DNA of 64,000 bases, taken from positions 558,001-622,000 of the forward strand of contig NZ_CP173660.1 of assembly GCF_045038405.1 (NCBI RefSeq), written 5' to 3'. Under the pieces are notes generated by a model. The model was not told the origin of the DNA and ran no database searches. It worked only from the letters and a program-made list of their open reading frames with translations. Positions within the stretch are counted from its first letter, which is position 1. Each line of letters starts with the position of its first letter. Position numbers and translations under genes: made by a program. Shown here piece by piece: positions 52,798 to 62,014 of this stretch. The stretch is from Sellimonas caecigallum. GTDB taxonomy: Bacteria > Bacillota > Clostridia > Lachnospirales > Lachnospiraceae.

Positions 52798-53655
52798 TTA
52801 ATGTGACTTAAATCCTTCTCCAAGTACTTCATTGGATTCGACGATGATAATAAAAGCCTTTGGATCGATTTCCTTTACAGCCTGCCTGATTCCATACATT
52901 TCTTTATTGTTGCATGCGCAGAGCACCACATCTTTTTCTTCCTGTGAGAAACTTCCTGTCGCTTTCAGGAAAGTACTTCCTCTTCCTACTGCCTGATCGA
53001 TACGCTCTGCTACTTCTTTCGCGTAATCGGTCACGATCAGAGTCATCTTTCCCGCGTCAATTCCGTACATCACTTTATCTACTACCATGGACAGAAGGAA
53101 ACTGATGATCATTCCATAGATCAGACTGTCCATATCCCGTGATACAAGAGCCGTACCGAGCAGAACAACGAGGGCTTCCAGGGCAAAAGAAATTTTCCCA
53201 AGAGACAGGTGCGGATTCAATGCTTTGATGGAAAGCATGATAAAATCCGACCCCCCAGTGGAAGTATTCCTCATATAAATCAAGGCATACCCAAGTCCGG
53301 AAAGGACTCCCGTACAGATGGCTGCCAACATACGATCTCCGGAATAGACCGGAAACATCGGTGCGATAACGTCCATGATCACAGATGTGATGATGATAGT
53401 TCGCACGGAACGGACGAAGAAGTCTTTTCCCAGGATCTTAAAACATGCAATAGCTACCGGGATATTCAGAAGCATGGCTACCGTACCGATCGGCAGACCG
53501 AACAGATGATAAAAGATCAAGGCAATACCATTGAATCCTACCATCGGAAATTTTGCTGTAGCTGCAAAGTTGTAAGTCCCGACAGCGATCAGGATTCCGC
53601 CGATAATGTCCATCAAGATATCAATGCCAAATTTTTTTGCATCGAATTTTTTCAT
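52798..53655 (-). CDS. YitT-family membrane protein (DUF161/DUF2179)
   Basis: A 285-residue protein with five or six predicted N-terminal helices (GIDILMDIIGGILIAVGTY; MRNTSTGGSDFIMLSI is a family hallmark) and a cytoplasmic C-terminal DUF2179 domain (KMTLIVTDYAKEVAERI, VLCACNNKEMYGIRQAV). Transport function is suspected, ligand unknown. The ATG at 53655 was preferred over one seven codons upstream; both follow AAGGAG. Confidence 0.88.
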   Translation of the reverse strand: MKKFDAKKFGIDILMDIIGGILIAVGTYNFAATAKFPMVGFNGIALIFYHLFGLPIGTVAMLLNIPVAIACFKILGKDFFVRSVRTIIITSVIMDVIAPMFPVYSGDRMLAAICTGVLSGLGYALIYMRNTSTGGSDFIMLSIKALNPHLSLGKISFALEALVVLLGTALVSRDMDSLIYGMIISFLLSMVVDKVMYGIDAGKMTLIVTDYAKEVAERIDQAVGRGSTFLKATGSFSQEEKDVVLCACNNKEMYGIRQAVKEIDPKAFIIIVESNEVLGEGFKSH

Positions 53656-53763
53656 AAAACGATTCTCTCCTTCCATGGTTTATATGTATTTCTTTCCGTT
53701 TTTTCCAAAAAAAAACACCTGCAAACTATAAATATAATTCGCAAATGCTCTTCTTCGGGATTT

Positions 53764-53793
53764 AGTATAACTTGATTTCATGACAAATGTCAA
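53764..53793 (-). promoter_or_regulatory. Promoter of the YitT gene
   Basis: The minus strand has TTGACA (53788-53793), an 18-base spacer and TATACT (53764-53769). The -35 overlaps a TGACA-AA-TGTCA dyad (53781-53792), a possible operator. The leader is about 100 bases and T-rich. Confidence 0.65.
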
Positions 53794-53810
53794 CCCTTTT
53801 TTCCTTTCTC

Positions 53811-53839
53811 TTGTCAGCTTTTCCGTCCACAGCTATAAT
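53811..53839 (+). promoter_or_regulatory. Promoter of the 2-hydroxyacid dehydrogenase gene
   Basis: TTGTCA (53811-53816), 17 bases, TATAAT (53834-53839), divergent from the YitT promoter. Confidence 0.7.
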
Positions 53840-53882
53840 AGTCTGAAGAAGGGGGCTTACCTCTGAAAGAAAGGAGATCTTT

Positions 53883-54818
53883 ATGAAACTTGTTTTTCTG
53901 GACGCAAAAACCATCGGCTCTGACATTGATCTGAGTGCCTTCTCATCGCTTGGCGAAGTGGTTCTTTATGACTTTTCTTCTCCGGAAGAGGCTTTTGTCC
54001 GCTCAAAGGAGGCGGACGTTTTGATCGTGAATAAAACAGAGATCAACGCCCGCACGATTGGGCAGGCTGAGCATCTGAAACTTGTCTGTGTGACCGCCAC
54101 AGGAACAAACAATCTGGATAAACTGTACCTGGAAAGCCGAGGAATCTCGTGGCGCAATGTAGCCGGGTATTCTACGGAGTCTGTAGCACAGCATACCTTT
54201 GCCATGCTGTTCTTCCTCCTGGAAAAGCTCCGGTATTATGATGAATATGTAAAAGGCGGACATTACGTCAATGATCGGATTTTCACACATTTCAGTGAGC
54301 AGTTCCATGAACTGTCACAAATGCGCTTTGGCATCATCGGTCTTGGAAATATCGGGAGACGTGTCGCAGATATCGCTTCCTGCTTTGGCGCGGATGTGGT
54401 CTACTATTCCTCATCCAACGCCCCTTGTCAAAAAGGCTATCATCAGGTAGACTTAGACACTCTCCTTCGCACATCGGATATCATTTCCATCCATGCTCCT
54501 CTAACCGACCGCACGGAGAATCTGATCGATGCCGCTGCTCTTGCGAAAATGAAGCCTTCCTGTATCCTTCTGAATCTTGGGCGTGGCCCTATTGTCGTGG
54601 AAGAGGACCTGGCTTTGGCTCTGGAAAACGGTGTGATTGCCGCTGCGGGTCTGGACGTCCTCCGTGAGGAGCCGATGGCTTCTGATAATCCGCTCCTGCG
54701 GATCAAGGACAGCCGCAGACTTCTGATCACACCACATATCGCCTGGGCCGCTGTGGAGTCCCGCACACGACTTATGGAAATCATCTTTGGACAAATCAGA
54801 GAATATTTCGGAATCTGA
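53883..54818 (+). CDS. D-2-hydroxyacid dehydrogenase (NAD-dependent)
   Basis: A 311-residue enzyme of the D-isomer 2-hydroxyacid dehydrogenase family, possibly a hydroxypyruvate/glycerate dehydrogenase. It has the nucleotide loop GIIGLGNIGRRVADIA, ARG-type LNLGRGPIVVEEDLA, LDVLREEP and the catalytic His in ITPHIAWA. The N-terminal substrate domain includes VCVTATGTNNLD and the Ser-Val-Ala segment STESVAQHTFA. Substrate not determinable. It has an AAAGGAG site; its 3' end overlaps the converging LspA-like gene by 23 bases. Confidence 0.88.
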   Translation: MKLVFLDAKTIGSDIDLSAFSSLGEVVLYDFSSPEEAFVRSKEADVLIVNKTEINARTIGQAEHLKLVCVTATGTNNLDKLYLESRGISWRNVAGYSTESVAQHTFAMLFFLLEKLRYYDEYVKGGHYVNDRIFTHFSEQFHELSQMRFGIIGLGNIGRRVADIASCFGADVVYYSSSNAPCQKGYHQVDLDTLLRTSDIISIHAPLTDRTENLIDAAALAKMKPSCILLNLGRGPIVVEEDLALALENGVIAAAGLDVLREEPMASDNPLLRIKDSRRLLITPHIAWAAVESRTRLMEIIFGQIREYFGI

Positions 54819-55317
54819 TCTTTCGCAGCGGACATAAGGCCGCACATCTCTTTCGGGCGGCCGCTATGGCGGCGGAGGCTCCCAAAAGGAGTACTCCGGC
54901 CGCAAGGCAAAAATCTCCGATATTAAATGTCAGATTGCGGATTCTCTCCTTTTTAAAAGGAAATCCGATATAGTCCACCACATATCCACGGAAAAATCGA
55001 TCGTAAAGATTGCTTAATCCTCCTGCCAGCATCAGATCCAGACCGGCTTTTTGTCCAAACCCTTTTTTGAAACGTCCATACCAGATTCTTGTCAGAAGAA
55101 GCAGGACCGCGGATCCTGCGGATGTCGCTTTTACGATCTTTTCTTCTCCGTCCAGAATGTTAAATGCCATTCCATGGTTATGCACTTTCCTGATCAGGAT
55201 CTTTTCCCCAAAAAGAGCCGTTTCTTTTTGGGAATCCGGCTTTTTTTCTGTTTTATATTTAAAAAACAGATCCAGACCCAGAAGCGACAAGGAAAGGATC
55301 GGTATCCTTTTTTTCAT
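54796..55317 (-). CDS. Signal peptidase II-like protein (LspA family)
   Basis: A 173-residue membrane protein with the conserved boxes of lipoprotein signal peptidase: KVHNHGMAFNI (V-x-N-x-G-x-AF), AGGLSNLYDRFFRGYVVDYI with catalytic Asp106, and FNIGDFCLAAG with catalytic Asp135. The last box reads NIGD where NIAD is usual, and the N-terminus lacks a clear D-x-x-K box, so this is a divergent paralogue. It may not be the main LspA. It lies 5 bases after a small coiled-coil gene in a minus-strand run. Confidence 0.75.
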   Translation of the reverse strand: MKKRIPILSLSLLGLDLFFKYKTEKKPDSQKETALFGEKILIRKVHNHGMAFNILDGEEKIVKATSAGSAVLLLLTRIWYGRFKKGFGQKAGLDLMLAGGLSNLYDRFFRGYVVDYIGFPFKKERIRNLTFNIGDFCLAAGVLLLGASAAIAAARKRCAALCPLRKIRFRNIL

Positions 55318-55322
55318 CTGTT

Positions 55323-55610
55323 CTATTCTCCTTTAATCTTTGCAATTTCTTTCTGGATATCTGCAATGGATTCTTCTCTCTTTTCGATAGCTTCGCAAAG
55401 TTCAACACAGTCCATATCCTGAATCTCATTTTCCCGGAATTTTTCGTAGATCTTCTTTCCAATATCGATATAGTCTCTCTCGTTTGCCCTCTCCAGCGTT
55501 CGTATCTGGCTTTTAAATTTCTCTGTATCTAAAATCTCTGTTGTTTTTTTCCCTACAATATCTGCTGTTTCTGTAAATTTTTTTCCAAGTTCACTAAAAA
55601 AATCGCTCAT
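55323..55610 (-). CDS. Hypothetical small coiled-coil protein
   Basis: A 95-residue soluble, charged protein predicted to be largely helical (FKSQIRTLERANERDYIDIG and EKREESIADIQKEIAKIKGE have heptad character). No family recognised with certainty. It sits between the S8 protease gene (19-base gap) and the LspA-like gene. Confidence 0.65.
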   Translation of the reverse strand: MSDFFSELGKKFTETADIVGKKTTEILDTEKFKSQIRTLERANERDYIDIGKKIYEKFRENEIQDMDCVELCEAIEKREESIADIQKEIAKIKGE

Positions 55611-55629
55611 CCTGTATTATCTCCTTTCG

Positions 55630-57324
55630 TTACAACTGCCGGATTTCTTCCAACGTGTGGTACAGATCCATCGTCCCAAACCCCCAAAGCCGGTTTGGAT
55701 ATTCTGTATTCTCCTTTCTTCTTGTGCCCAGGATCAGGATATTTTTGACCTGGGCGGAGGATGCCTGGGAATTCTGGTTCTGCGTAATCCACTGAAGAAG
55801 CAGCGCTGCGCTTCCTCCTGCAATAGCTGTTCCGGCGCTGGAGCCTGAACGCTCCGTAAAATTTCCTCCCGGCACCGCTCCGGTCACATACATGCCGGGA
55901 ACGGCAAACTCGGGTTTTATCATTCTATTTCTAGTATATCCCCTGCCCGACTGAATCGCAACCGAATTTTCTTCCCAGTTATAATAAGAAGCAGTAATAG
56001 CCGACGGCGTGCTGCCAGGTTCCAGTATGGTTTCATCCGGGCTGGATCTCAGAAAGTAAGCTTCCCCTGTGAGAAATTCCGTGACAGGCATCCAGATATG
56101 GAAAAGCCCATCAATACTCTGGAGCGGTTCCAACCCAATCTTCCATATCCCCTGCGCAGGGTTTTCAAACCGCACAATGATCAGTTCCGAGTTAGTCCGT
56201 TCCACAAGCAGCCGGTAATCGATCACAATCTTCGTCTGCTCAAATAAAAATTCGTACTCATTCCTGCTGTTTTGGCGGATGGGAATCTTCTGTATGGATT
56301 CACCGGACGGCGAGGTTAAGGACACGGCCAGCACATTTGGGATATCAGTCCACACTTCCATCTGGAATCCTTTTACATTTTCCCCTACCCGGAGCTCCAC
56401 CTCCGTGCCTTCCCCTTGTGTGCCGGTCATTCCTTTATAATGATGACGTTTATCCGCCTCATTTCCTGTCCCCGTTACAACAACACGGTTCTTCATATTG
56501 GCATAAACTTCCAGCTCCTCACAGATGGGGGCCGTGCCATTATGTCCCCCGAGACTGCACCCTAGCGGGACACAGATAACCAAGGGCATCTCATATTTTT
56601 TCGCCAGACTGTTCAGGTAAAAAAGCCCTGCCAGCATATCATTTTCCTGAAATGCTTCTGCCCCCTCTTTGATAAAATAGTAATCTCTCAGGTATTGTTT
56701 CGCCCCCTTCAGTTTGACCATGGCGATCATTGATTCCGGCGCTGCCCCAAGGAATTGATTTTCCACATTTGCACTTCCGGCCGCCACACTTGCCGTGAAA
56801 GTCCCATGTCCGTTTGTATCCTGTGACGGTACAAAGGCAAGAGGATCTTCGCTTTGCAGAGCGCGGTTGATGTCCTCCCTTGTGTAGACACTTCCGTACC
56901 CAAAATGCTCTTCCGGGTTTCCATCCTGTATCGTCTGGTCCCAGATTCCCAGGATGCGCGTGGAGCCATCCAGATTCCGGAACACTGGATTGCGGTAGTC
57001 AAGTCCGGTATCCAAAAATCCCATCAAAATCCCCTGCCCTTTCAATTCCAGAGAAGGATAACTCTGTACAGGAGTAATTCCTGCCGCGTTCAGCGGCCCC
57101 AGATCGAGAAGAGTAAAACATTTTGGAATCGAGTAATAGGGGATATCATTGATGGGAAGACGATCCGCCTCCTCTTCCTGGATATAAACATTCCAATACA
57201 TCTGTCCTGCTTCTTTCCGACACCAGCTTCTAGGATCCAGCCCGTCCAAAAGCTGCATCCATCTTGAATTAAACATAAAATCTCTGTATGACTCCGATAA
57301 GATTGCCTCTTTACAGTCTTTCAT
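55630..57324 (-). CDS. S8-family subtilisin-like serine protease (Csp-like)
   Basis: A subtilisin-fold protease of about 564 residues resembling clostridial Csp-type peptidases. The triad is visible: Asp in GFLDTGLDY, His in TNGHGTFTASVA and Ser in SGSSAGTAIAGG. A jelly-roll-like insertion (about 315-430) lies between His and Ser, as in Csp proteins. There is no signal peptide or obvious prodomain. The ATG at 57324 was chosen; another ATG five codons earlier lies within the stem of the clpX terminator. The ribosome binding GAGG is itself part of that stem. Confidence 0.85.
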   Translation of the reverse strand: MKDCKEAILSESYRDFMFNSRWMQLLDGLDPRSWCRKEAGQMYWNVYIQEEEADRLPINDIPYYSIPKCFTLLDLGPLNAAGITPVQSYPSLELKGQGILMGFLDTGLDYRNPVFRNLDGSTRILGIWDQTIQDGNPEEHFGYGSVYTREDINRALQSEDPLAFVPSQDTNGHGTFTASVAAGSANVENQFLGAAPESMIAMVKLKGAKQYLRDYYFIKEGAEAFQENDMLAGLFYLNSLAKKYEMPLVICVPLGCSLGGHNGTAPICEELEVYANMKNRVVVTGTGNEADKRHHYKGMTGTQGEGTEVELRVGENVKGFQMEVWTDIPNVLAVSLTSPSGESIQKIPIRQNSRNEYEFLFEQTKIVIDYRLLVERTNSELIIVRFENPAQGIWKIGLEPLQSIDGLFHIWMPVTEFLTGEAYFLRSSPDETILEPGSTPSAITASYYNWEENSVAIQSGRGYTRNRMIKPEFAVPGMYVTGAVPGGNFTERSGSSAGTAIAGGSAALLLQWITQNQNSQASSAQVKNILILGTRRKENTEYPNRLWGFGTMDLYHTLEEIRQL

Positions 57325-57332
57325 GTCAAAAA

Positions 57333-57363
57333 ACCTCATATACTTTTTGTAAGTATATGAGGT
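57333..57363 (-). terminator. clpX terminator overlapping the start region of the S8 protease gene
   Basis: A perfect 13-bp stem (ACCTCATATACTT and its complement) with a 5-base loop, followed on the minus strand by six T. It begins 6 bases after the clpX stop. The GAGG of the downstream gene and its alternative ATG are in the 3' arm. Confidence 0.85.
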
Positions 57364-57369
57364 TCCAAA

Positions 57370-58818
57370 TTAATTTATTTCCAGTTTTGGGACTTCCTGC
57401 CCGCGCAGTTTAATGACCGGACCGCCAGTTCCTTCTATGTATGCTCTTGTAATGATCACTTCCCCGATATTGTCATCTTTTGGTATTTCATACATGATAT
57501 CCAGCATGAATTCCTCAATGATGGCACGGAGCGCTCGTGCGCCTGTGTCTTTCTCTGTTGCCTTTTCTGCAATCGCATACAGAGCGTCTTCCTCAAATTC
57601 CAGTCTGACTTCATCCAGAGCAAGCAGCTTCTGGTACTGCTTCAAAATTGCATTTTTCGGCTCTTTGAGAATCTTGACAAGCATATCTTTATCCAGCCCC
57701 TGTAATGTGTAGATGACCGGAAGACGTCCAAGGAATTCCGGTATCATACCGAAATTGCGAAGATCCTCTACCGTGACTTTTGACAGCAGATTTTTATCCT
57801 GATCATACTTATCCTTCAGATCAGCGATAAAGCCGATGGAAGAATGCTTATTGAGCCGCTCTTTTATGATCTGTTCCAGCCCTGGGAAGGCGCCGCCGCA
57901 GATAAAAAGAATATTTTTCGTATTGACTGTTGTGAGAGGTACCATGGCATTCTTGCTGTTTGCTCCTACTGGTACTTCCACTTCACTTCCTTCCAAAAGT
58001 TTCAGCATTCCCTGCTGAACCGATTCGCCGCTTACATCCCGCTGGTTTGTGTTCTTTTTCTTGGCGATCTTGTCGATCTCATCCACAAATATGATCCCTC
58101 TTTCCGCCTTCTCCACATCGTTGTCCGCAGCTGCCAGGAGCTTGGACACAAGGCTTTCGATATCGTCGCCGATATAACCCGCCTCGGTAAGAGATGTTGC
58201 ATCCGTGATGGCAAGCGGCACATCGAGAAGTCTCGCAAGTGTTTTGACAAGATAGGTCTTTCCAGATCCCGTCGGTCCGATCATCAGCATGTTGGATTTA
58301 TCGATCTCGATATCATCCATCGTATCAGTGGCTACCCTCTTGTAATGGTTATAAACAGCTACTGAAATCACTTTCTTTGCATATTCCTGACCGATCACAT
58401 ATTCATCCAGCTTGGCTTTGATTTTATGAGGAGCCGGAATATGGTTCAGATCCAGTTCCGGCTGATTCTCTGTCTTTTCTTTTTTCTTCTTTACTTTCTG
58501 CTGCTTTGGCATCATATTTTCCAGATCCTGCATATTGAGGACCTGCACTCCCGGAATACGCATCAACTGGTTCAGATCGATCTGCCCATTGTTCATCATG
58601 TCAAAGCTTCTCTGCATACACTCCGGACAGACATGCAGATTGTTCGGGAGGTCTACCATCTTCCCGGCCACACTCTCCGGTCGATGACAGATGGAACATA
58701 TTTTTTCATACTCTCTGTCGTCTCTGGACGTATCTTCCACAACGCCTTTGACTGCTTCTTCCAGTTTCTGCTCATCTGTCTTTTCTTCGTCTATCGTTGT
58801 ATTTTTTTCATCTGACAT
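57370..58818 (-). CDS. clpX: Clp protease ATP-binding subunit ClpX-type
   Basis: A 482-residue AAA+ unfoldase. It has an N-terminal C4 zinc domain (CSICHRPE ... CPECMQR), a Lys/Glu-rich linker, Walker A GPTGSGKTYLVK, Walker B IIFVDEIDKIA, SGESVQQGMLKLLEGSEV and the sensor 2 domain (TGARALRAIIEEFMLD). It is longer and more divergent than standard ClpX (about 420 residues), with an acidic N-terminal extension, so it may be a second ClpX. No clpP is adjacent. The ATG at 58818 was preferred to one 18 codons upstream, which would lie at the promoter. Confidence 0.9.
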   Translation of the reverse strand: MSDEKNTTIDEEKTDEQKLEEAVKGVVEDTSRDDREYEKICSICHRPESVAGKMVDLPNNLHVCPECMQRSFDMMNNGQIDLNQLMRIPGVQVLNMQDLENMMPKQQKVKKKKEKTENQPELDLNHIPAPHKIKAKLDEYVIGQEYAKKVISVAVYNHYKRVATDTMDDIEIDKSNMLMIGPTGSGKTYLVKTLARLLDVPLAITDATSLTEAGYIGDDIESLVSKLLAAADNDVEKAERGIIFVDEIDKIAKKKNTNQRDVSGESVQQGMLKLLEGSEVEVPVGANSKNAMVPLTTVNTKNILFICGGAFPGLEQIIKERLNKHSSIGFIADLKDKYDQDKNLLSKVTVEDLRNFGMIPEFLGRLPVIYTLQGLDKDMLVKILKEPKNAILKQYQKLLALDEVRLEFEEDALYAIAEKATEKDTGARALRAIIEEFMLDIMYEIPKDDNIGEVIITRAYIEGTGGPVIKLRGQEVPKLEIN

Positions 58819-58851
58819 AGCTATATCCCTTTCTATTCCCGTATAGTGGAT

Positions 58852-58880
58852 ATTATAGACCAGATACAGCATTCGGACAA
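58852..58880 (-). promoter_or_regulatory. Promoter of clpX
   Basis: The minus strand has TTGTCC (58875-58880), a 17-base spacer and TATAAT (58852-58857), about 35 bases before the clpX start. Confidence 0.65.
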
Positions 58881-58932
58881 GTAAACTTTTTCTTAAATCC
58901 TCTTTTCCCCCGCAATTTCTCTGTGTTTCCTC

Positions 58933-59247
58933 TTATTCTTCAGCCCACTCTTTCAGTTCTGCTTCCATCATCACTCCAGAATGGCGTTTTACTGCCTCCC
59001 CGTTTTTGAAGAGTACGACTGTCGGAATGCTGAGAATTCGAAACTGTTTTGCGAGTTCTCTGTTTTCATCTACATTGACTTTTCCGACTTTCACTGCGTC
59101 TGTTCCTTCCGCATATGCATGCAGGATCGGAATAAAGGTCTGGCAAGGTCCGCACCATTCTGCCCAGAAATCGATGAGTACCGGTTTTTCAGATTTTAAC
59201 ACTTCCTGCTCAAAATTTTCATTTGTTATTTTCAATACTTCTGACAT
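58933..59247 (-). CDS. trxA: Thioredoxin
   Basis: A 104-residue thioredoxin with the active site FWAEWCGPCQTF and the cis-proline motif LSIPTVVLFKNGE. It reduces protein disulfides with a thioredoxin reductase, which is not in the window. The ATG at 59247 follows a strong AGGAGG site; an upstream start seven codons earlier has none. A TATAAT lies about 45 bases upstream, without a clear -35. Confidence 0.93.
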   Translation of the reverse strand: MSEVLKITNENFEQEVLKSEKPVLIDFWAEWCGPCQTFIPILHAYAEGTDAVKVGKVNVDENRELAKQFRILSIPTVVLFKNGEAVKRHSGVMMEAELKEWAEE

Positions 59248-59342
59248 ATCATATTCCTCCTGTATCAATTTTCTTTTAATATCGTTACATCTATTATACT
59301 CTATCCCAGAACACTTTCCGTAACAAAGTCACAAACCCGGTT

Positions 59343-60029
59343 TTACCGCAGACTTCCCTCGGCCAGTTCATACAGCGCGTTCTTATCGAGAATCCGCACT
59401 TTCCCTCTGGAAGCTGCCACAAATCCTTCCTGCTGGAAGTATTTCATCATCCGTGAAATAACCTCTCTTGCTGTCCCTAGTTCTCTTGCTGCCATCTCAT
59501 GGGTCAATGTGATTTCCTCGGCTCCTTCATTTTCCGCTTCTTCCATCAGAAATGCCGCCAGCCTTTTATCCATACTTTTGCTCAAAATCTGTTCCATTGT
59601 CCACATCACATCGGAAAACCGAGAAGCCATCAGATCGTTTGTATACTTCATGACCGGAAGAGAGGTCTCCATCAATTTCCCATATACTCCCGGATCAATA
59701 ACCCAATAATCCGATTCTTCTTTTGCTTCCATCCAGATGTCAAAATCAATGTTCCTGAAAATACAGCTTGCCGCAAAAAGGCACATATCCCTTTCAAAAA
59801 GCCGGTATACCGTGATTTCTTTCCCTTCTTCCGAAATAATATAGCTGCGGAACTGTCCTTTCTTTACAATCAGGAACCCAAGACAGTCTTCGTTCCCCTT
59901 GTGAATCATCTCTCCCTTTTCTGCATGCATCAGCCGTGTGTGGCTACGGATCTGTTCTTTGTCCGTCTCCGATAGCTCTTCAAAAAACGGAAGATAGTCT
60001 TCCAGCATAGTTTCTTCTTTTTGAGTCAT
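59343..60029 (-). CDS. Crp/Fnr-family transcriptional regulator
   Basis: A 228-residue regulator with a cNMP-type sensor domain (AEKGEMIHKGNEDCLGFLIV, KKGQFRSYIISEEGKEI) and a C-terminal HTH (LTHEMAARELGTAREVISRM). The RELGTAREVISR helix is typical of clostridial Fnr-like regulators. It has two cysteines but no Fnr-like cluster. It begins 3 bases after the ligA stop, so it can be co-transcribed with ligA. Confidence 0.87.
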   Translation of the reverse strand: MTQKEETMLEDYLPFFEELSETDKEQIRSHTRLMHAEKGEMIHKGNEDCLGFLIVKKGQFRSYIISEEGKEITVYRLFERDMCLFAASCIFRNIDFDIWMEAKEESDYWVIDPGVYGKLMETSLPVMKYTNDLMASRFSDVMWTMEQILSKSMDKRLAAFLMEEAENEGAEEITLTHEMAARELGTAREVISRMMKYFQQEGFVAASRGKVRILDKNALYELAEGSLR

Positions 60030-60031
60030 TT

Positions 60032-62014
60032 TTATCCCTCATTTTCCATTAGACGCAAAAATTCTTCTTCCGAAAGGATCGGAATACCAAGCTCTTTTGC
60101 CTTTCGGTTCTTGGAAGAAGTGGAATTGGCATCGTTGTTGATCAGGTACGTCGTCTTGGATGTCACAGAACCGGTGGCTTTTCCACCACGTTTTTCTATC
60201 TCAGCTTTGATTTCCCCACGATTTTTAAAATGTTCCACACTTCCCGTGATCACAAAGGTCATACCTTCAAAGATCTGAGCTTCCTGAATATTCTCTTTTT
60301 GCAGATTTACTTCCTTTAACAGATGGAGATACTGCTGCCGCTTCTTTTCCTCCCGGAAGTAAGCTGTCACGTTTTTCGCGATGACTTCCCCGATGCCCGG
60401 GATCGCACTCAATGTCTCCTCGTCCGCTTCCAGAAGCTTCTGCGGGTCATAGTCCAGCTCTTTGCAGATGAGTTTTGCGTTTGCAAGCCCTACGTTTTCA
60501 ATTCCAAGGGCATAGACAAGTCTTGGCAGTGTTGTCTCCCTTGATTTTTCGATACTTTCCAGAAGGTTTGCGCAGGATTTTTCCCCAAATCCATCCATCT
60601 CCGTAATGACATCCCGATGCTGGTCAATATGGTAGATATCTGCAAATTCATGGATAAAGCCCTTCCCAATAAATTTTTCCAGCGTTGCTTCTGAAAGGCC
60701 GTCAATATTCATAGCATCCCTGCTTACGAACAGGGTAAATGCTTTGATCTGTTTTGCCTGACAGAAAGGATTGGTGCAGTAGAGCGCTTTGGCGTTCATG
60801 ATCTGCCGGATCTGTGTCTTTCCCTGGCATACAGGACATGTCTCCGGAATATCCTTTACTCCGCTTCTTGTGAGATTTTGAGCAATCTGCGGGATTATCA
60901 TATTTGCTTTGTACACCTCGATCCTGTCTCCGACTCCAAGCTCCAGTTCCTCCATGATACTGATATTGTGGACACTTGCCCTGGAAACAGTAGTCCCTTC
61001 CAGTTCTACCGGTTCGAAGATCGCCACCGGATTGATGAGTCCGGTCCTGGAAGGACTCCACTCGATTTCGGTCAGCGTCGTCTCCTTTGTCTCATCCGCC
61101 CATTTGAAGGCAAATGAATCGCGCGGAAATTTTGCCGTGGCCCCAAGAGATTCCCCGTATACGATATCGTCATAGACAAGTACGAGTCCGTCGGACGGAA
61201 CTTCATTTTCCTGGATACGATCTGCAAACCAGGCAATGTCTTCTTCCACTGTCTCCCTTGTCGTCATGCGATATTCCACTGTCTCAAATCCTTGGCTTAA
61301 AAGCCATTCCATCTGCTTTTCTCTCGAATTTTCAAAATCCACTCCATCCGCTCTCACAAGGGAAAATGCATAGAATCGCACATTTCTCTTTGCCGTGATC
61401 TCATTGTTCAGCTGACGGACAGATCCGCTGCACAGATTCCTTGGATTTTTGTATTTCGCATCCACGTCTTCGATCTCTTCATTGATTTTTTCAAAATCCT
61501 TGTACCGGATGACTGCTTCTCCTCTCAGGATCAGTTCGCCCTGGTAAGCGATCTTAAGCGGGATGTTCCGGAATACTCTTGCATTGTTCGTAATGACTTC
61601 TCCGATTTCTCCATTTCCTCTTGTGACTGCTTTGAAAAGGACTCCTTCCCGGTAGGTAAGGACAATGGTCAGTCCGTCCATCTTCCAGGATAAAAGTGCC
61701 TTCTGGTCTCCTAAAAACTCTTTCAGGCGCCCTACTTCCTTTGTTTTGTCCAGGGAAAGCATCGGTCTTTCGTGGCGCTCTTTTGGAAGCTCGCTCAAGA
61801 CTTCGTATCCCACGTGCACAGTCGGACTTAGCGCCATTGTCATGTTCAATTCTTTCTCCAAAGAGACGAGCTCATCATACAGTCTGTCGTATTCGTAATT
61901 GCTCATGATTTCTCTTGCTTCCTGATAGTAGGCACGTCCCGCCCGGTTCAGAAGTTCTACAAGCTCCTGCATCCGTTCTTTCTTATCCTGTGTATTGATT
62001 TCTGTCTGTGCCAT
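60032..62014 (-). CDS. ligA: NAD-dependent DNA ligase
   Basis: A 660-residue ligase of full length: Ia domain, adenylation domain with the active lysine in SWKMDGLTIVL, TRGNGEIGE, OB fold, a four-cysteine zinc finger (CPVCQG ... CTNPFCQAKQ), helix-hairpin-helix region and a C-terminal BRCT domain (FEGMTFVITGSVEHFKNRGE). Several motifs differ from typical LigA: the residues around the active lysine (usually ELKxDG), RGNG for RGDG, and RGEAVI for RGEV. It is thus a divergent type that may be a second copy. The start lies inside the pseudouridine synthase gene (58-base overlap) with an AGGAG site. Confidence 0.9.
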   Translation of the reverse strand: MAQTEINTQDKKERMQELVELLNRAGRAYYQEAREIMSNYEYDRLYDELVSLEKELNMTMALSPTVHVGYEVLSELPKERHERPMLSLDKTKEVGRLKEFLGDQKALLSWKMDGLTIVLTYREGVLFKAVTRGNGEIGEVITNNARVFRNIPLKIAYQGELILRGEAVIRYKDFEKINEEIEDVDAKYKNPRNLCSGSVRQLNNEITAKRNVRFYAFSLVRADGVDFENSREKQMEWLLSQGFETVEYRMTTRETVEEDIAWFADRIQENEVPSDGLVLVYDDIVYGESLGATAKFPRDSFAFKWADETKETTLTEIEWSPSRTGLINPVAIFEPVELEGTTVSRASVHNISIMEELELGVGDRIEVYKANMIIPQIAQNLTRSGVKDIPETCPVCQGKTQIRQIMNAKALYCTNPFCQAKQIKAFTLFVSRDAMNIDGLSEATLEKFIGKGFIHEFADIYHIDQHRDVITEMDGFGEKSCANLLESIEKSRETTLPRLVYALGIENVGLANAKLICKELDYDPQKLLEADEETLSAIPGIGEVIAKNVTAYFREEKKRQQYLHLLKEVNLQKENIQEAQIFEGMTFVITGSVEHFKNRGEIKAEIEKRGGKATGSVTSKTTYLINNDANSTSSKNRKAKELGIPILSEEEFLRLMENEG

